Below, piece by piece: positions 35,601-45,886 of a stretch of DNA of 64,000 bases. The position numbers and the translations under genes were made by a program. Source of the stretch: Immersiella caudata (lineage: Eukaryota > Ascomycota > Sordariomycetes > Sordariales > Lasiosphaeriaceae); contig JAULSU010000005.1 of the NCBI GenBank assembly GCA_030512335.1, positions 3,348,001 to 3,412,000 on the forward strand, given 5' to 3'. Under the pieces are notes generated by a model. It was given only the letters and a program-made list of their open reading frames with translations. It was not told where the DNA came from and ran no database searches. Each line of letters starts with the position of its first letter. Within the stretch, counting starts at the first letter, position 1.

Positions 35601-36043
35601 CGACTCTGGGACTTCTTTCTACAGGCTCACGTTTCTCTGCAAGGTGAGTAACCACCGCCCTCTCCCAAGCCAACCCTCGCTGTATATTTGCTGACTGATT
35701 GTTTGTAGGCACCGCCCGGCCCGCCCATTACTCAGTCCTGCTCGACGAGATCTTTCGTGCCGACTACGGAAGAGAGGCCGCGGATGCCTTGGAGAAGCTG
35801 ACCCACGACATGTGCTACATGTACGGTCGGGCAACCAAGGCCGTGAGCATTTGCCCACCAGCCTACTATGCGGACATCATCTGCACGAGGGCAAGAGCCC
35901 ACAACAGTGCCCTCTTCGATGGCTCAGATACCGCGTCGATTGTTTCCACGGCCAAGCCTGGCACAGACCAACCTGGTACAAACCAGGTAGCCCTCAAAAG
36001 CAACATCCATGACCGCCTGGCGGATACCATGTACTACATTTGA
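32680..36043 (+). CDS. qde2: Argonaute protein, QDE-2 type
   Basis: Exons 32680-32948, 33021-35643 and 35709-36043. Exon 1 encodes MADRGRGGGGGRGRGYGGGG and further GGYQGG-type repeats typical of fungal Argonautes. Exon 2 holds the N-terminal, linker, PAZ, MID and most of the PIWI domain; exon 3 ends it (TMYYI). Slicer residues are present: Asp in VVGYDVTHPT, a Glu in the NTEMLDATLKE finger, Asp in IIFRDGVSEGQF, and His in GTARPAHYSVLLDE. The MID pocket has YNIIKEQGD. The protein should bind small RNAs and cut target RNA in quelling/RNAi. The intron 2 junction (GTGAGT...TAG, 65 nt) is clean. The exon 1/2 junction is not: the strong GTGAGT donor and CCGCAG acceptor (72 nt) leave the frame off by one, so either splicing differs or exon 1 carries an indel. 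Total length is about 980 aa. Confidence 0.88.
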
Positions 36044-37313
36044 GTCGTGGAGCTAGCGGGTTGAGGCGCGAGCGAATGACAAATGATTGAATAACCTGTT
36101 TTTTTATTCTTCTGGAGATGGGTGGGTTTTCTATTCTGGGGTTTGGGAAGGAACTCGGGGTTTGGCGTCGCGGTTTTCATTCAGCTTGGGCAAATTATAT
36201 CTGGTAAGAAGAGGGATTTCTATTGGGGTCTTCGGCACAAAGACGGGCGCATGAGGGCTCGCACAGCGTTTTTCAGCGGTTAATTTATTGGTTCGTTAGA
36301 TTCAGTTCATGGAGAAGAGAAAGAAAATATACGGGAGCGTTGTGTCTGCTTTTTTCCCTTTAGACGTGATTCTGCGATGCGGACTATTCTTGGGGAACTA
36401 TGGGAGTCCGAGAGAGTCGTGGAGCTGGACTGGTCGACTCGTGACAGGGACGGGGATGGGCAGGTCTTCTTGGATTCATGATCTTTTCACGATTGGTATG
36501 AAAGACCAAGATTGTTGCAGCCGTGCAGCACCGCTTCGTGTGCTACTCAAGAAAACAACATCTACAAAAATCGACGACAATTGCGGTTGCAGGCGAACAC
36601 CGAACAAATCTAACTTCTATTGTTCCACAAGGTTCGGCAAGCGCAGTCATACGGCGACAATTCACATCCGAGGCAAAGATGACTCTACTGGCCGACTCCC
36701 AAGCTCTCTATTGACCCGCCAAATCACCAGAGATAAAAGGTTGTTTACTTGCTATGTTGCCGCTGGGAGGGCGGCCTGAGGTTGGTGGTTCCAGGGCCAG
36801 AGGGTGGCGAACTCTGGGGAGAATTCTAAAAGGCGGTCGGGGGGTAGGAAGGGCATCTCTTGGAGAGGAAGGCGCGTTTGGGCAGATTGCAGACGTCATG
36901 GGGTAATCTCGTGAGTTTATTTCGCGATAGATAGCAATGGAGATGGAAAGATAAAAGTCTTTGTGACAATGTGAGCTGCGTTTGGTGTGTGAGTGCGGGC
37001 CATGAAATGATCACCTCTGGTGTGCTGGCTGGCCTCTGGTGATAGTCAGACCTGAAACGGGCTGCCTTTTTGTTGAAGTTGGGAGGGATGGGCGAGGGCA
37101 CGGGCACGGGCAGTTCAGTTCACGTTCTGGGGACGCCCGTGGGATATATCACCTTCGAGTGCCACAACTGAATGCCTCATGAGGAAATAAACGTAGTGAC
37201 ATCATTCGAACTGGCAAAGAAACACCTCCAAACCCTTGGAATTCCTCCCTATGGATACTCAGGCATGTCTGGTAGTAGTACACGCTAGATCCCTCAACCT
37301 CTAAAAACAAACG
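36044..37313. other. Convergent intergenic region
   Basis: Between the stop of the Argonaute gene and the stop of the minus-strand gene at 37314. No motif-bearing frame; T-rich runs near 36100 may belong to the Argonaute 3' UTR. Confidence 0.55.
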
Positions 37314-38482
37314 CTACGAATCCCTCGAGGCGTTCCGCCGTTCCCGCTCTAGCATGGCATCAAATTCCCTCTGAGCTTGATCTTTCGCAGCCGCTTGCTC
37401 CTGATCCTGGTCAGAGAACGAGTAGGAATCGGTCGCCCCCTGCTGAGCCCGCTGACGTCGTTCCGCCCAGCTTGAAGGCTTGACCCGTTGGCCGCCATCC
37501 GCAGAGCCCGAGTCGGGTGTAGCCGCGGACTTTCGGAGCCTGTCCCACGCTGAGCCACTGGTACGGGGTGGTGGATATGCAGACTGTGAGCTGGCAGGCT
37601 GCGAGCTGGCGGGCTCGTCATGGTAATTTGGTTCATCGCCCAGACCAGACGGGCCGTCGTCCCCACCTCGTTCCGGCTCCTGACTGGGTTCTTGGTATGC
37701 CTGTGTCTGTTGCGAATATGGAACCCGCTCCTGCGGCAGAGGAGGGTAAGCGGCTCCTGGCGCTGGCGCTGGTGGTCTGCCCTTGCGCTGGATCCCTCTT
37801 GCGTCTCGTCTGGCTTCCTGGGTTCTGTGGATATCCTGCAACATCGGCTTCAATGTAGAATCGCTATTGATTGCGCCTACCACCTTGACCGTCGTGTACG
37901 AGTTGAAGAGAACACCGCATGTTGGCTCGACAAGGGCGTAGTAGGCGGCGAACCTAGCAATCGACCACATGACACGCGCCCGCTGTCCTTGTACTACGAA
38001 AAACCGGCCGATGCCAAAGGCGTTGTAGTTGGGGACGTGCCAGAAGCCGAAGGGGAAACGACCGACGGCACGGCCGCGATGCCAGAGATACCAAGTCGCG
38101 ACGACGGATACATCATCAGAAAAGGAACGCTACGCGAGCTGTCTATTAGCATCGCTTCCAGGCTGTGTCAACCAACGGCGGAGGTGCTCACGATTCTATC
38201 GGCCTCCCCCAGGAGCTCTACAAGCCTGAACGCTTCTCGGTTCGTGAGGGGTCGTCCTGCGTCCTTTTCAAAGCGCTGTAGAGTGTTGAATCGACGCTCA
38301 AGTAATTTTCGGCTCGAGCCCGGCCAGTAGTTGGTGAGGTGATACCATGGACGAGGGGGCCCTTGGGCGGCGATTTCGCGGAGAGCGGCGGCACGGTCTG
38401 TTCGCTCTTGAACGATCTCGTCGTGCGAGTAGAAGCGCGCGCGCTCGTACGGTGACCCGTCACCATTGCTGCCAGTCGCCAT
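37314..38482 (-). CDS. Two-exon protein of unknown function, likely conserved in fungi
   Basis: Exons 38482-38192 and 38129-37314 on the minus strand give 368 aa; the 62-nt intron (GTGAGC...TAG) joins GEADRI to RSFSDDVS in phase 0. The first ATG is MATGSNGDGSPYERAR. Residues ~40-230 look ordered: PRPWYHLTNYWPGSSRKLLE, a conserved-looking VATWYLWHRGRAVGRFPFGF segment, a GIGRFFVVQGQRARVMWS segment, and one hydrophobic stretch, ARFAAYYALVEPTCGVLFNS, possibly membrane associated. The C-terminal ~140 residues are Pro/Gln/Ser-rich, ending in a charged helix (AAAKDQAQREFDAMLERERR). I do not recognise the family. It could be a mitochondrial or other organelle membrane-associated factor, but that is a guess. 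Confidence 0.7.
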
Positions 38483-39392
38483 GATTGCGTGCTCAGTCGG
38501 TCTGCTTGTTCCAGTTGTCAATCCGTGTTTTGGGAGTTGATTCTCCCTGTCCCTTTGGATGCGGGCGAAGCTGGGAGCCACTGGGAGCTTGGGCCAACAC
38601 AGTGTGGGATGGTGGGGTCAGCCCTGTGCTGTGGAGTTCTCCTTGCAGCTCGATGGCAACTCGAGCAAATCATATACCCTACTTGCCACCGCTTGACTTT
38701 TTCCTCGCGCCCTTTCTTTTCTTCTTCCCAGCCCTTTCCTAGCTGCCTGTGCCATCCCAATGCTTTGTAAAAAGGCACACGGTGGGAAAAATAGGTTTCT
38801 CAACCCACCGAGACAGGAGCCTTGTAATTCAGCGCTGACCGGAAAGAGGAACTTCACACCACGTGAATGGGAAAAGGTATTCGAACGAATTCCCGAAATG
38901 CAAGGCCTCTTGAAGGTACAAGTAGGTATGCGGTACATTCATCAAGCGGTTAGGGGATGTCAAATTCATTTCCCCCGCCACGTAGGCTCCTAGCTGTTTG
39001 GTCGTGAGACTCACACACTTCGCCTGGGCGGCGTTGTTTTTGCCCCTTTTCGGTCACTTCAATTCGATCACTTCCAGAGCTCTCACAGGCAAACAATCGC
39101 ATTGACCAACATACTCATTCCCCTTCAATGGCCCTGTGGGCTACCTAACATACATGCGGCCTCTGAACCATTGCCCTTTCATGACTGCAATAACTGAAGC
39201 CGAGCACTCTACTGCGCTCCCAAACCTGAATATCTCGTGAATGTGATAAATACGCCCCAGCGCCAGAATATGTTGAATCCTCCATGTCCGCTAGACGCCT
39301 GTCCGTAATCTCTGTTTTTTTCTTCCGTATACATGCAAATAAGATCATAATGCCAACAGCTCAGCCCTCTTCCCTACTCGTCCCAGCCACGG
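38483..39392. other. Gene-free stretch
   Basis: Promoter of the minus-strand gene at 38482 and 3' flank of the kinase gene. Short frames only. Confidence 0.55.
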
Positions 39393-40952
39393 CTACATAG
39401 TGCCTCTCACCTCGGTCGGTGAATGCGAGACGTGCGAGTGCGTAATCTGCGATTGCGCCATCAACACCGACTCTCTTCGAGCCAGCAGAGAGTTAAAAGT
39501 CTCCCGTCTCAGCATCGTCGGGCTTCCTCTCCCACTCCTCTGGCTTCCTTTGGGAGTAAATCTTCCCGTCTGACGCTCCTCCTCGCATGTACCGCACGGC
39601 CCCGGAACACCAGGCACTTCGTACAGATGCCGAAAGGATGGATACAGGTCTTGTGCATACGGCCGTTTGCTGAAATCCGGGTGCATCATCTGTCCAATGA
39701 CCGGAAGGATCTGTATCACGGCACGGAGAGACTCCTGCTTTTCTTTCCTAGTGGTTCCCGCTATCGCTTCTTCAGCAATGGTTACGAGTTTGTTGAGGTA
39801 CGCCTCGAGGCCCTCGAGTACTTCGCAATACTTGAACTCAACGGAGGATTGGCTGAGGGCAGTCGCTCCACCGCTAAGATGGTCTTCCGCGAATCGAGGA
39901 GCGCGGCCGACGATGACGGTGGCCATCTCCAGATATACGCAACCGAGACTGAAAATATCTGATCTCTCATCGCGCATCGTCTCGTGCATGGCCTCCGGGT
40001 CCGCATACTTGAGAGTCTTAGCCGTTGGGCCGTCTGAGTGGTGTCCAGTCTCGAAATGCTTCGACAAACCGAAATCAGTCAATACTGGAAGGCCAAACTG
40101 GTCGATAACAACGTTTTCGGGCTTGATGTCTTTGTGTCGAATTCGAACACTCGACCGATGGAGATACGCCACTGCTTGAGCCAAACAACCGAAATACGTA
40201 TGAAGGTACGGCAGCTTCCACCACCCATGCATCGTGTCATCGTCGCCTTGAGAGCTAGAAATGGGTCCTTGAGAGCTAGAAACAGGTCCCTGAGAGCCGT
40301 TCGCTTGAGAGCCATTGGACTTTTGGCTAGGATTCCGACTCCAGGCGATACATTCGACCATGAATGTAGAAAGATTGCATTGCGCTGGGGGATACATGGC
40401 GATGCCGAGAATATGCTTCTTGATCGTCACCTGACTTCTGTTAAAGACGTCGCGCGGACGATGATGAGGCCTGTTGTGGTGTAGTTGGAGCCGCCGGGTC
40501 TGCAAGCAATAGTCTTCGAACGAAGCGACATAAACAACTATGTGGGGATGTCTGATAGCGGCCATGTTCCGAACTTCTTGTAAGGCCAGTCGGCGAGCGT
40601 TGCTGTCGGGTCCGGGCGGGCGGGTGTTTTCTTTGCACACAATGACTTTGAGGGCCAGCGGTCGTCGGTAATGGTAACCTTGCGGTGCTCGAACACGGTA
40701 AACGATCGTCGAGCCGGATTCTCCGAGTTCGCCATCATGTTGGAAAGGCAGCGGCGGTGTCGTATATTCCTTATTGTTGTGGTGAAAGACCTTGTGTTTC
40801 TGCAGGTCAAGGCCGACCTCCCGGACCGGGCCGATCCATTCTTCCGCCGTTTCCTGACCAGCAGGATCCCAGACGAAGCTCTCATGATCGGGACCGATGA
40901 GGTAGTCGCCAATGGGCAGCAACGATGCGCTGCCGTCAGATTCCAGCGACAT
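39393..40952 (-). CDS. Serine/threonine protein kinase with SQ-rich insert
   Basis: Single exon from ATG 40952 to TAG at 39393, 519 aa. Kinase motifs in order: glycine loop GELGESGSTIVYRV (~75-88), Lys102 in ALKVIV, alpha-C Glu126 in ALQEVRNM, catalytic loop RHKDIKPENVV (Asp275), and DFG Asp293 in LTDFGLSK. A normal activation segment follows (AKTLKYADPEAM in place of the usual APE), then DIFSLGCVYLEM. All key residues are present, so it should be active. Between the N and C lobes is a 30-residue Ser/Gly/Gln insert with five SQ pairs. The C-terminal tail after ~430 contains CGTCEEE and Ser-rich stretches. The frame is open upstream to about 41070 without an ATG, so an extra 5' exon cannot be excluded. 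Target and pathway unknown. Confidence 0.82.
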   Translation of the reverse strand: MSLESDGSASLLPIGDYLIGPDHESFVWDPAGQETAEEWIGPVREVGLDLQKHKVFHHNNKEYTTPPLPFQHDGELGESGSTIVYRVRAPQGYHYRRPLALKVIVCKENTRPPGPDSNARRLALQEVRNMAAIRHPHIVVYVASFEDYCLQTRRLQLHHNRPHHRPRDVFNRSQVTIKKHILGIAMYPPAQCNLSTFMVECIAWSRNPSQKSNGSQANGSQGPVSSSQGPISSSQGDDDTMHGWWKLPYLHTYFGCLAQAVAYLHRSSVRIRHKDIKPENVVIDQFGLPVLTDFGLSKHFETGHHSDGPTAKTLKYADPEAMHETMRDERSDIFSLGCVYLEMATVIVGRAPRFAEDHLSGGATALSQSSVEFKYCEVLEGLEAYLNKLVTIAEEAIAGTTRKEKQESLRAVIQILPVIGQMMHPDFSKRPYAQDLYPSFRHLYEVPGVPGPCGTCEEERQTGRFTPKGSQRSGRGSPTMLRRETFNSLLARRESVLMAQSQITHSHVSHSPTEVRGTM

Positions 40953-41022
40953 GAATTTTGTGGAACTCGGTTTCTGTTGGGAGAAAAGATCGGACAAACG
41001 CTGGATCTTGGTGCACAGCTTT

Positions 41023-41082
41023 CTAAGGGACCTTATGTTCGCGCCCTGGATGGGGACGACAAAAGTCTAGCGACAAGTGCAT
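41023..41082 (-). other. Upstream ORF before the kinase start
   Basis: A 19-codon ORF (MHLSLDFCRPHPGREHKVP, then stop) ends 70 nt before the kinase ATG at 40952. If the kinase mRNA starts upstream in the pyrimidine-rich region, this uORF could lower its translation. Its position is seen; the effect is inferred. Confidence 0.35.
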
Positions 41083-42180
41083 GAGCACCGACCAAAGCAA
41101 GGCCAACAGCAGTTCGGGGCAGGACCTCGGACGGAACGGTGCAGACAGAAAAACTGGAAGAGAGGAGAAAAGAGAGAAACAGAAACCGAGGGTGCAATGG
41201 TTGCACAAGGCTCTGGTTGGAGCTGAGAAACCAGAACGCTCAACGCGGCTGAGCTTGGAGAGAAGAGGGAGGGGCGGGCAGGTTTCCAGAACCTCTGTCC
41301 CCGATCTTCCAGGAGAGGGGAAGCGGTCAGATCTCTGCTGCAGAATTGGCTGGGGTATTTCTGGGAAAGGGCTGTGATTGATCGATTTTGTTGTGGCAGA
41401 CCTGTGCTCTCGACCAGTCACCTAAGCTCAAGAGCTGCCACTGGGAGTCATCGAGCTGGCGCTAAACCGAGGAAGTGACGACCTGCTTGCGCGTTCGGAG
41501 GTGGCCATCACGGTTCTCGACATTCGGTCGCAAATGGTCGAGGACACCGAGCTGTTGTCACGAGACGGTGTGCTCTGCTGGTTGATTTCTTCATGGCACG
41601 GCCCGAGACGGCCCTGTTTCTTGGTGCCATCCTCCCTGAGCTGCCCCGCAACCGGGGACGCACACCAGCTGCATGCCGAGCGATGGGGTGCATCGTTGGC
41701 CAAGTGCGACGCTGACGCTAGGCACCACCACAGGCACCCGTGGCGGAAGCCACAAGTCCCAAGCGACCCAACAGAGCCTCGACTGCACACCCTCCCAACG
41801 ACGAAACGAATCAGAGATGCATGATCCCACCAAAAGCAGTTCTCGATATAGGGTTAGGGTTAACAGTTGTTTCCACCGCGATAAACGTCTTACGTGACCC
41901 TAACTTTCACCGTCATCATCAATGAAAAATCGTAAATCTTGGATTCTCTAGTCATCTCCTCCGAATTTCATGAATCTACACTTGATTGCTCTCAGATCAA
42001 TTCTCCCCGTAATAACGCGCAACCCCGTCTTCACCCTTCTCCCAATTCCTGGGAAACCCCTCCCTGCCTCCTTCCCTCTCATCCGAACACCCGTAAGTCC
42101 ACCCCTCCATCGCCATGGGCATCCAGCTTACCATCTCTCCAGGCCCTCCAGCTTCAAATTTGGCCTAGAAAGACACCAAA
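41083..42180. other. Divergent intergenic region
   Basis: Between the kinase gene and the small membrane protein gene. A minus-strand frame ending MATSERASRSSLPRFSASSM at 41428 could be a kinase 5' exon but no good splice pair supports it. Contains the telomere-like repeat. Confidence 0.5.
41849..41863 (+). repeat. Interstitial telomere-like repeat
   Basis: TAGGGTTAGGGTTAA contains two full TTAGGG-type units. It lies between the divergent kinase and membrane-protein genes. Such short teloboxes are common promoter elements, so it is not evidence of a chromosome end. Confidence 0.6.
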
Positions 42181-42618
42181 ATGCCCATCCCCTTCCTTAA
42201 CCAACCATGGATACGAGCTCCCTTCCTTCTCCACTGGTCCATCGAAGCCCCCGCCGCCGCAAGCTTCATCATAACTCCCTCATTACAAGTCCCCGGCGCG
42301 TCAGTCGAGACAAAGCTAGTCCTCCGCAGCTACGGGAGTCTCCTCTTAGCAACATGTGTGCTCAGCATGATGTTCCTGTCCAGGCCATGGTACGACGACG
42401 CCACTATTACTTTTGGGTTTATGATGGCGTTTTATCACATTTTCCCCATTTACCGGGCGATGGCTAGGATACGGAATCGAAATCGGGATGGGATGGATGG
42501 GGCACAGAGCAAGGTGTTGGGAGGACCGGGTCTTCATTTTGTGGTACACCTTACTTGTTTTGTGAGTTTACTGGGCGCGGCGGTGGTGGCATTGGTCTGT
42601 CCAGAGCAGAGGAGGTAG
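42181..42618 (+). CDS. Small membrane protein of unknown function
   Basis: Single exon, 145 aa, ATG 42181 in a good context (CAAAATGCCC). Three to four hydrophobic segments: about residues 10-32 (PWIRAPFLLHWSIEAPAAAS), 50-66 (YGSLLLATCVLSMMFL), 72-90 (TITFGFMMAFYHIFPIY) and 118-140 (HFVVHLTCFVSLLGAAVVAL). A basic loop (RAMARIRNRNRDG) separates the last two. Its stop is only 63 bp from the convergent BFR2 stop. No family recognised; it resembles the many short multi-pass fungal proteins of unknown role. Confidence 0.65.
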   Translation: MPIPFLNQPWIRAPFLLHWSIEAPAAASFIITPSLQVPGASVETKLVLRSYGSLLLATCVLSMMFLSRPWYDDATITFGFMMAFYHIFPIYRAMARIRNRNRDGMDGAQSKVLGGPGLHFVVHLTCFVSLLGAAVVALVCPEQRR

Positions 42619-42681
42619 CAGGAATTATGTGGGATTTTGTTCTTGCATCTAGATATCCATAAATGAGGTGCCGGCTCATAT

Positions 42682-44580
42682 TCAGCTTCGGAACAACCTC
42701 AAACCTGCCTCTTCGACGGTGACACCGCCCATTTCCTCGTCTGAGGCATCGTCTTCCTTCAGCTCCATCCTCTGCCCGAACAGAGTGCCAAAGAACCGGT
42801 CAATCGCGTGCTCTTCCCATGTTCTTCGGTCCTCAGGTGCAATGAAGTTTTGAAGCTTCTCGTGCACCGTAAAGCGGAGTTTCCTTCCCTTGCTAGCCCT
42901 CCTGTCCACCTGCTTCCTTGTCTTCGCTTCCTTGAGAGCCGCCCAGCGGACTGTTGGGACGGATTCACCAGGTGCCCCTGTGTCTATGCTCCTCTGGTCG
43001 ACGAGCTCCTTGAGGAGCAGCTGGTAGAAGTCGGCATCGTCGTAGATGTCCTTGTCCTCCTCCACCTTCTTCGCGGCCTGAACCGGTGCACAAGAACGAG
43101 GCATGCGGACCTTCTTGATTAGTCGGTCAGTGCTCATCATCTGGTCGTCGAGTGCTGCGAGCAGGGTCTGGTTGGCGTTGTCGACGAGGCGTCTTGTCGA
43201 GACGGCAGCGGTAGCACTTCGTACTTTGCCGGACCACTTGTCCAAAACCTTCCGCCTTTGGGACATGGCAACCTTTTCGATCACAACCATGCTATCCCAA
43301 ATATCCTGGCTGGGAGTGTCGATCTCGACCTCTCGTTTCCTCTTCATCCCTGCTTTGGCTTTGCCCTCAGGGAGCAGACTGTGACGCACACTGTCGATAG
43401 TGTTCCAGAGCTTCACAGCGGCCTCCTCAGCAGCCTGGTAGGGCTCCGTTCCTACATCCTGGCTGTCCTCGGTCACGCTGAAGGTGTTGGTAGCAACGAG
43501 TGCCTTTTGAAGTCGAATGCGGAGGTTCAGAATAGAGTCGAAGGCGCGGCGCTGGACACGAATGGCGTTGCCCTTTGCAGCGTCTGCCTTGGTTTGTTGC
43601 GGCATCGTGTCGACGATGCTCAAGGTCTTCTTCAGCTTGGCGTGTAGGTCATCGTCGTCATCAGCCTTATCCTTGTCCTCGTCTTCTTCGTCTTCGTCTT
43701 CATCTTCATCTTCGTCATCCTCTTCATTCTCATCTTCATCATTGATGAAACTACCCATTTCATCATCCTCGTCGTCCTCGTCGTCCTCATCATCCTCATC
43801 ATCCTCTGATTGTTCGGCCTCCATTTCGAGAAGTGATGCACCATTGAGGTAAGCCTCCGAATCGCCCTCGGAGTCGCCAGATTCATCGTCTCCCGACAAC
43901 TCCTCGCCGTCGTCTTGATCGTCTGCCTCTTCCTCGTCCCCATCTGACATGAAGTCGGCCGCAGTTGGCCGTTTGTTAATGCGCCCCCCAGGCTCTTTCG
44001 GTTCTTTGGCCTTGGATCCCCCGACAAACTTGAATCTCTTCTGGATTTCTTCGTCGCTATCCCCAAAAGCATTGTCGCTATCAATCTCGGCGTCGTCGTC
44101 AACGAAGTCGGCTTCCAGATCGGCGGTCTCCGGATCGTCAAACTCCTCTTCACCAGAGTCGCCGTCGAAATCGCTACACTCTTCGTCGCCTTCTTCATCG
44201 TCTTCGTCCTCTTCGCTCTCTTCGAGCGCCGCACGGCTCACGCGAGCGCCCCGGTACTCAGGCCCAAGTGCGACCTCGTCTTTCTGGCGGAGCTTGCTCT
44301 TGCTGCTGCGTATTAGCATCAACGTCGAAAAGAGGCTCCTATTCCTCAGGTGGTGACATGCCCAACGGATACATAGTGCTCCGTCCCAGCGAGGCCATCG
44401 CCCGAATCCTCACTGCCGCTCTCGTCCTCGTCAGGGGCTTCACTTTCAGGATCGTAGTCTGCAACGCATTAGCCACCCATTCCTCCCGTCGCTCACTAAA
44501 CAGCGCATCTAACCTTTTATCGGTCTCTCCTCCCATTCAGCAAAGCGCTTGGAACTGCGCTTCTTCGCTACCGGAGCCAT
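42682..44580 (-). CDS. bfr2: BFR2/AATF-type ribosome biogenesis factor
   Basis: Exons 44580-44514, 44458-44362 and 44302-42682 on the minus strand give 594 aa. Start MAPVAKKRSSKRFAEWEERP; then an acidic region (DYDPESEAPDEDESG...), HYVSVGKSKLRQKDEV, long Glu/Asp runs to ~220 (EDDEDDEDDEDDEDDE, then EDEDEDEDEE), the AATF leucine-zipper-like region with IRLQKALVATNTF, RKVLDKWSGKVR, DDADFYQLLLKELVDQR, and the C-terminal TRAUB domain (RRASKGRKLRFTVHEKLQNF, FFGTLFGQRM). The family acts in early small-subunit processing in the nucleolus. Intron 1 (55 nt) is GTTAGA...CAG. Intron 2 (59 nt) best fits a GC-AG pair (GG|GCATGT ... CAG|CAAG), which alone yields the expected VGKSKLR. It shares a promoter with IND1. 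Confidence 0.88.
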
Positions 44581-44895
44581 GGCGGGCAAACGTGGTGGGA
44601 ATTGCGAGAACTTCGCAACAAACAGCCCCCCACGCTGGAAATTTTCAGCGACTGCTCTGGATCCCCAGTGGCAGAAATTTTGGCGGGAAGGAACGGCAGA
44701 AAGAGGAAGTGGGGCGCCTGCAGCGCGCCAGTGCGTAACCATGCAGGGATGCTCACTCTTAATCAAGCTCCCGATAAGGGAGCTTTAAACATCCTCAACT
44801 CGTCGATGAGCCGCTCACTATAAGAGCCCCGTTGAAATTCAAACTAAGATAACCTCAGTTCTACCAATCCACACAACAATGCCACACCCGCCACC
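44581..44895. promoter_or_regulatory. Bidirectional promoter between BFR2 and IND1
   Basis: Only 315 bp separate the two divergent start codons. It contains CACTATAAGAG at 44817-44827, about 70 bp before the IND1 ATG, as a weak TATA candidate for the plus gene. Confidence 0.5.
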
Positions 44896-44899
44896 ATGA
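44879..44899 (+). other. uORF overlapping the IND1 start codon
   Basis: ATG 44879 opens a six-codon ORF (MPHPPP) whose TGA (44897-44899) overlaps the IND1 ATG (44896-44898) as ATGA. If the transcript starts upstream of 44879, IND1 would be reached by leaky scanning or reinitiation. Confidence 0.6.
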
Positions 44900-45886
44900 A
44901 ACCAACCACCACCCGCCTTTTCCAGGCGACCCGCGCTCTCCTCCATGAAAATCCTCTCGTTAGTCCCCTTTTCCATCTCACACCCCCTCTCACCTTCGCC
45001 TCTCATAATCCCATCTCATCCCCAAACTAACAACTTCCAGGGCCTCCCCCCCAAAGGCCTCCCTCCCCGCTTCCAACGCGGCCTCCCCACCAAGCGCCCC
45101 ATCCGTTCCGTCAAAAAAGTAATCGCTATCTCCTCCGCCAAAGGCGGCGTAGGCAAATCCACCATCGCCGCCAACCTCTCCCTCGCCTTTGCCCGTCTCG
45201 GTCTCCGCTCCGGCATCCTAGACACAGATGTCTTTGGTCCTTCCATACCCACTTTATTCAACCTTTCGGGGGAGCCTGAATTATCAGCGCAGAAACAGCT
45301 TGTGCCGTTAACGGCGTATGGAGTGCAAACGATGAGCATTGGGTATTTAGTCCCTGCGACGTCGGCGGTGGTGTGGAGGGGGCCGATGTTGCTCAAGGCA
45401 GTACAGCAGTTGTTGCATGAGGTGGATTGGGGGTCGAAATGGGGAGGGTTGGATGTGCTGGTTTTGGATTTGCCGCCGGGGACGGGGGATACGCAATTGA
45501 GTATTACGCAGCAGGTGGTGCTGGACGGGGCGGTGATTGCGACGACGCCGCATACGTTGGCGGTGGTGGATGCGGTGAAGGGGGTGGATATGTTTGGGAA
45601 GGTGGGGGTGCCGTTGTTGGGGCTGGTGCAGAACATGTCGGTGTTTTGCTGCCCTGGGTGTGGGAGCGAGACGGCGGTGTTTGGTACTGGGGAGAAGGTA
45701 AAGGGGATATGTAAGGAGCACAATATGGAGTTTTTGGCAGACGTGCCGCTGCATCCGAATATTGGGGAGGATGCAAGCAAGGGGAAACCGACTGTGGTGG
45801 CGGAGCCGGAGTCGGCGAGGGCGATGGTGTTTATGGATATTGCAAGGAAGATTGGGAAGAAGATTGGGCTTGACATCAAAGGGTGA
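44896..45886 (+). CDS. ind1: IND1/NUBPL-type mitochondrial Fe-S P-loop ATPase
   Basis: Exons 44896-44958 and 45041-45886 give 302 aa; the 82-nt intron (GTTAGT...CAG) is phase 0. The N terminus MKPTTTRLFQATRALLHENP is basic and Ser/Thr-rich as in mitochondrial presequences. The Mrp/NBP35 fold is complete: deviant Walker A SSAKGGVGKST (~52-62), LDTDVFGPSIPTLF, WRGPMLLKAVQQLL, LVLDLPPGTGDTQL, and the cluster-binding CPGC (Cys225, Cys228). The presequence plus CPGC indicates IND1 (NUBPL), which delivers Fe-S clusters to respiratory complex I in the matrix, rather than cytosolic NBP35 or CFD1. A uORF overlaps its start. A 339-aa antisense frame exists but is a shadow. Exon 2 from about 45.3 kb is markedly G-rich in third positions. 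Confidence 0.88.

Noticed and set aside
43680..43860. Tandem TCATCC/TCGTCC repeats considered as a minisatellite
   Set aside because: They encode the Asp/Glu runs of BFR2, as expected for this family.
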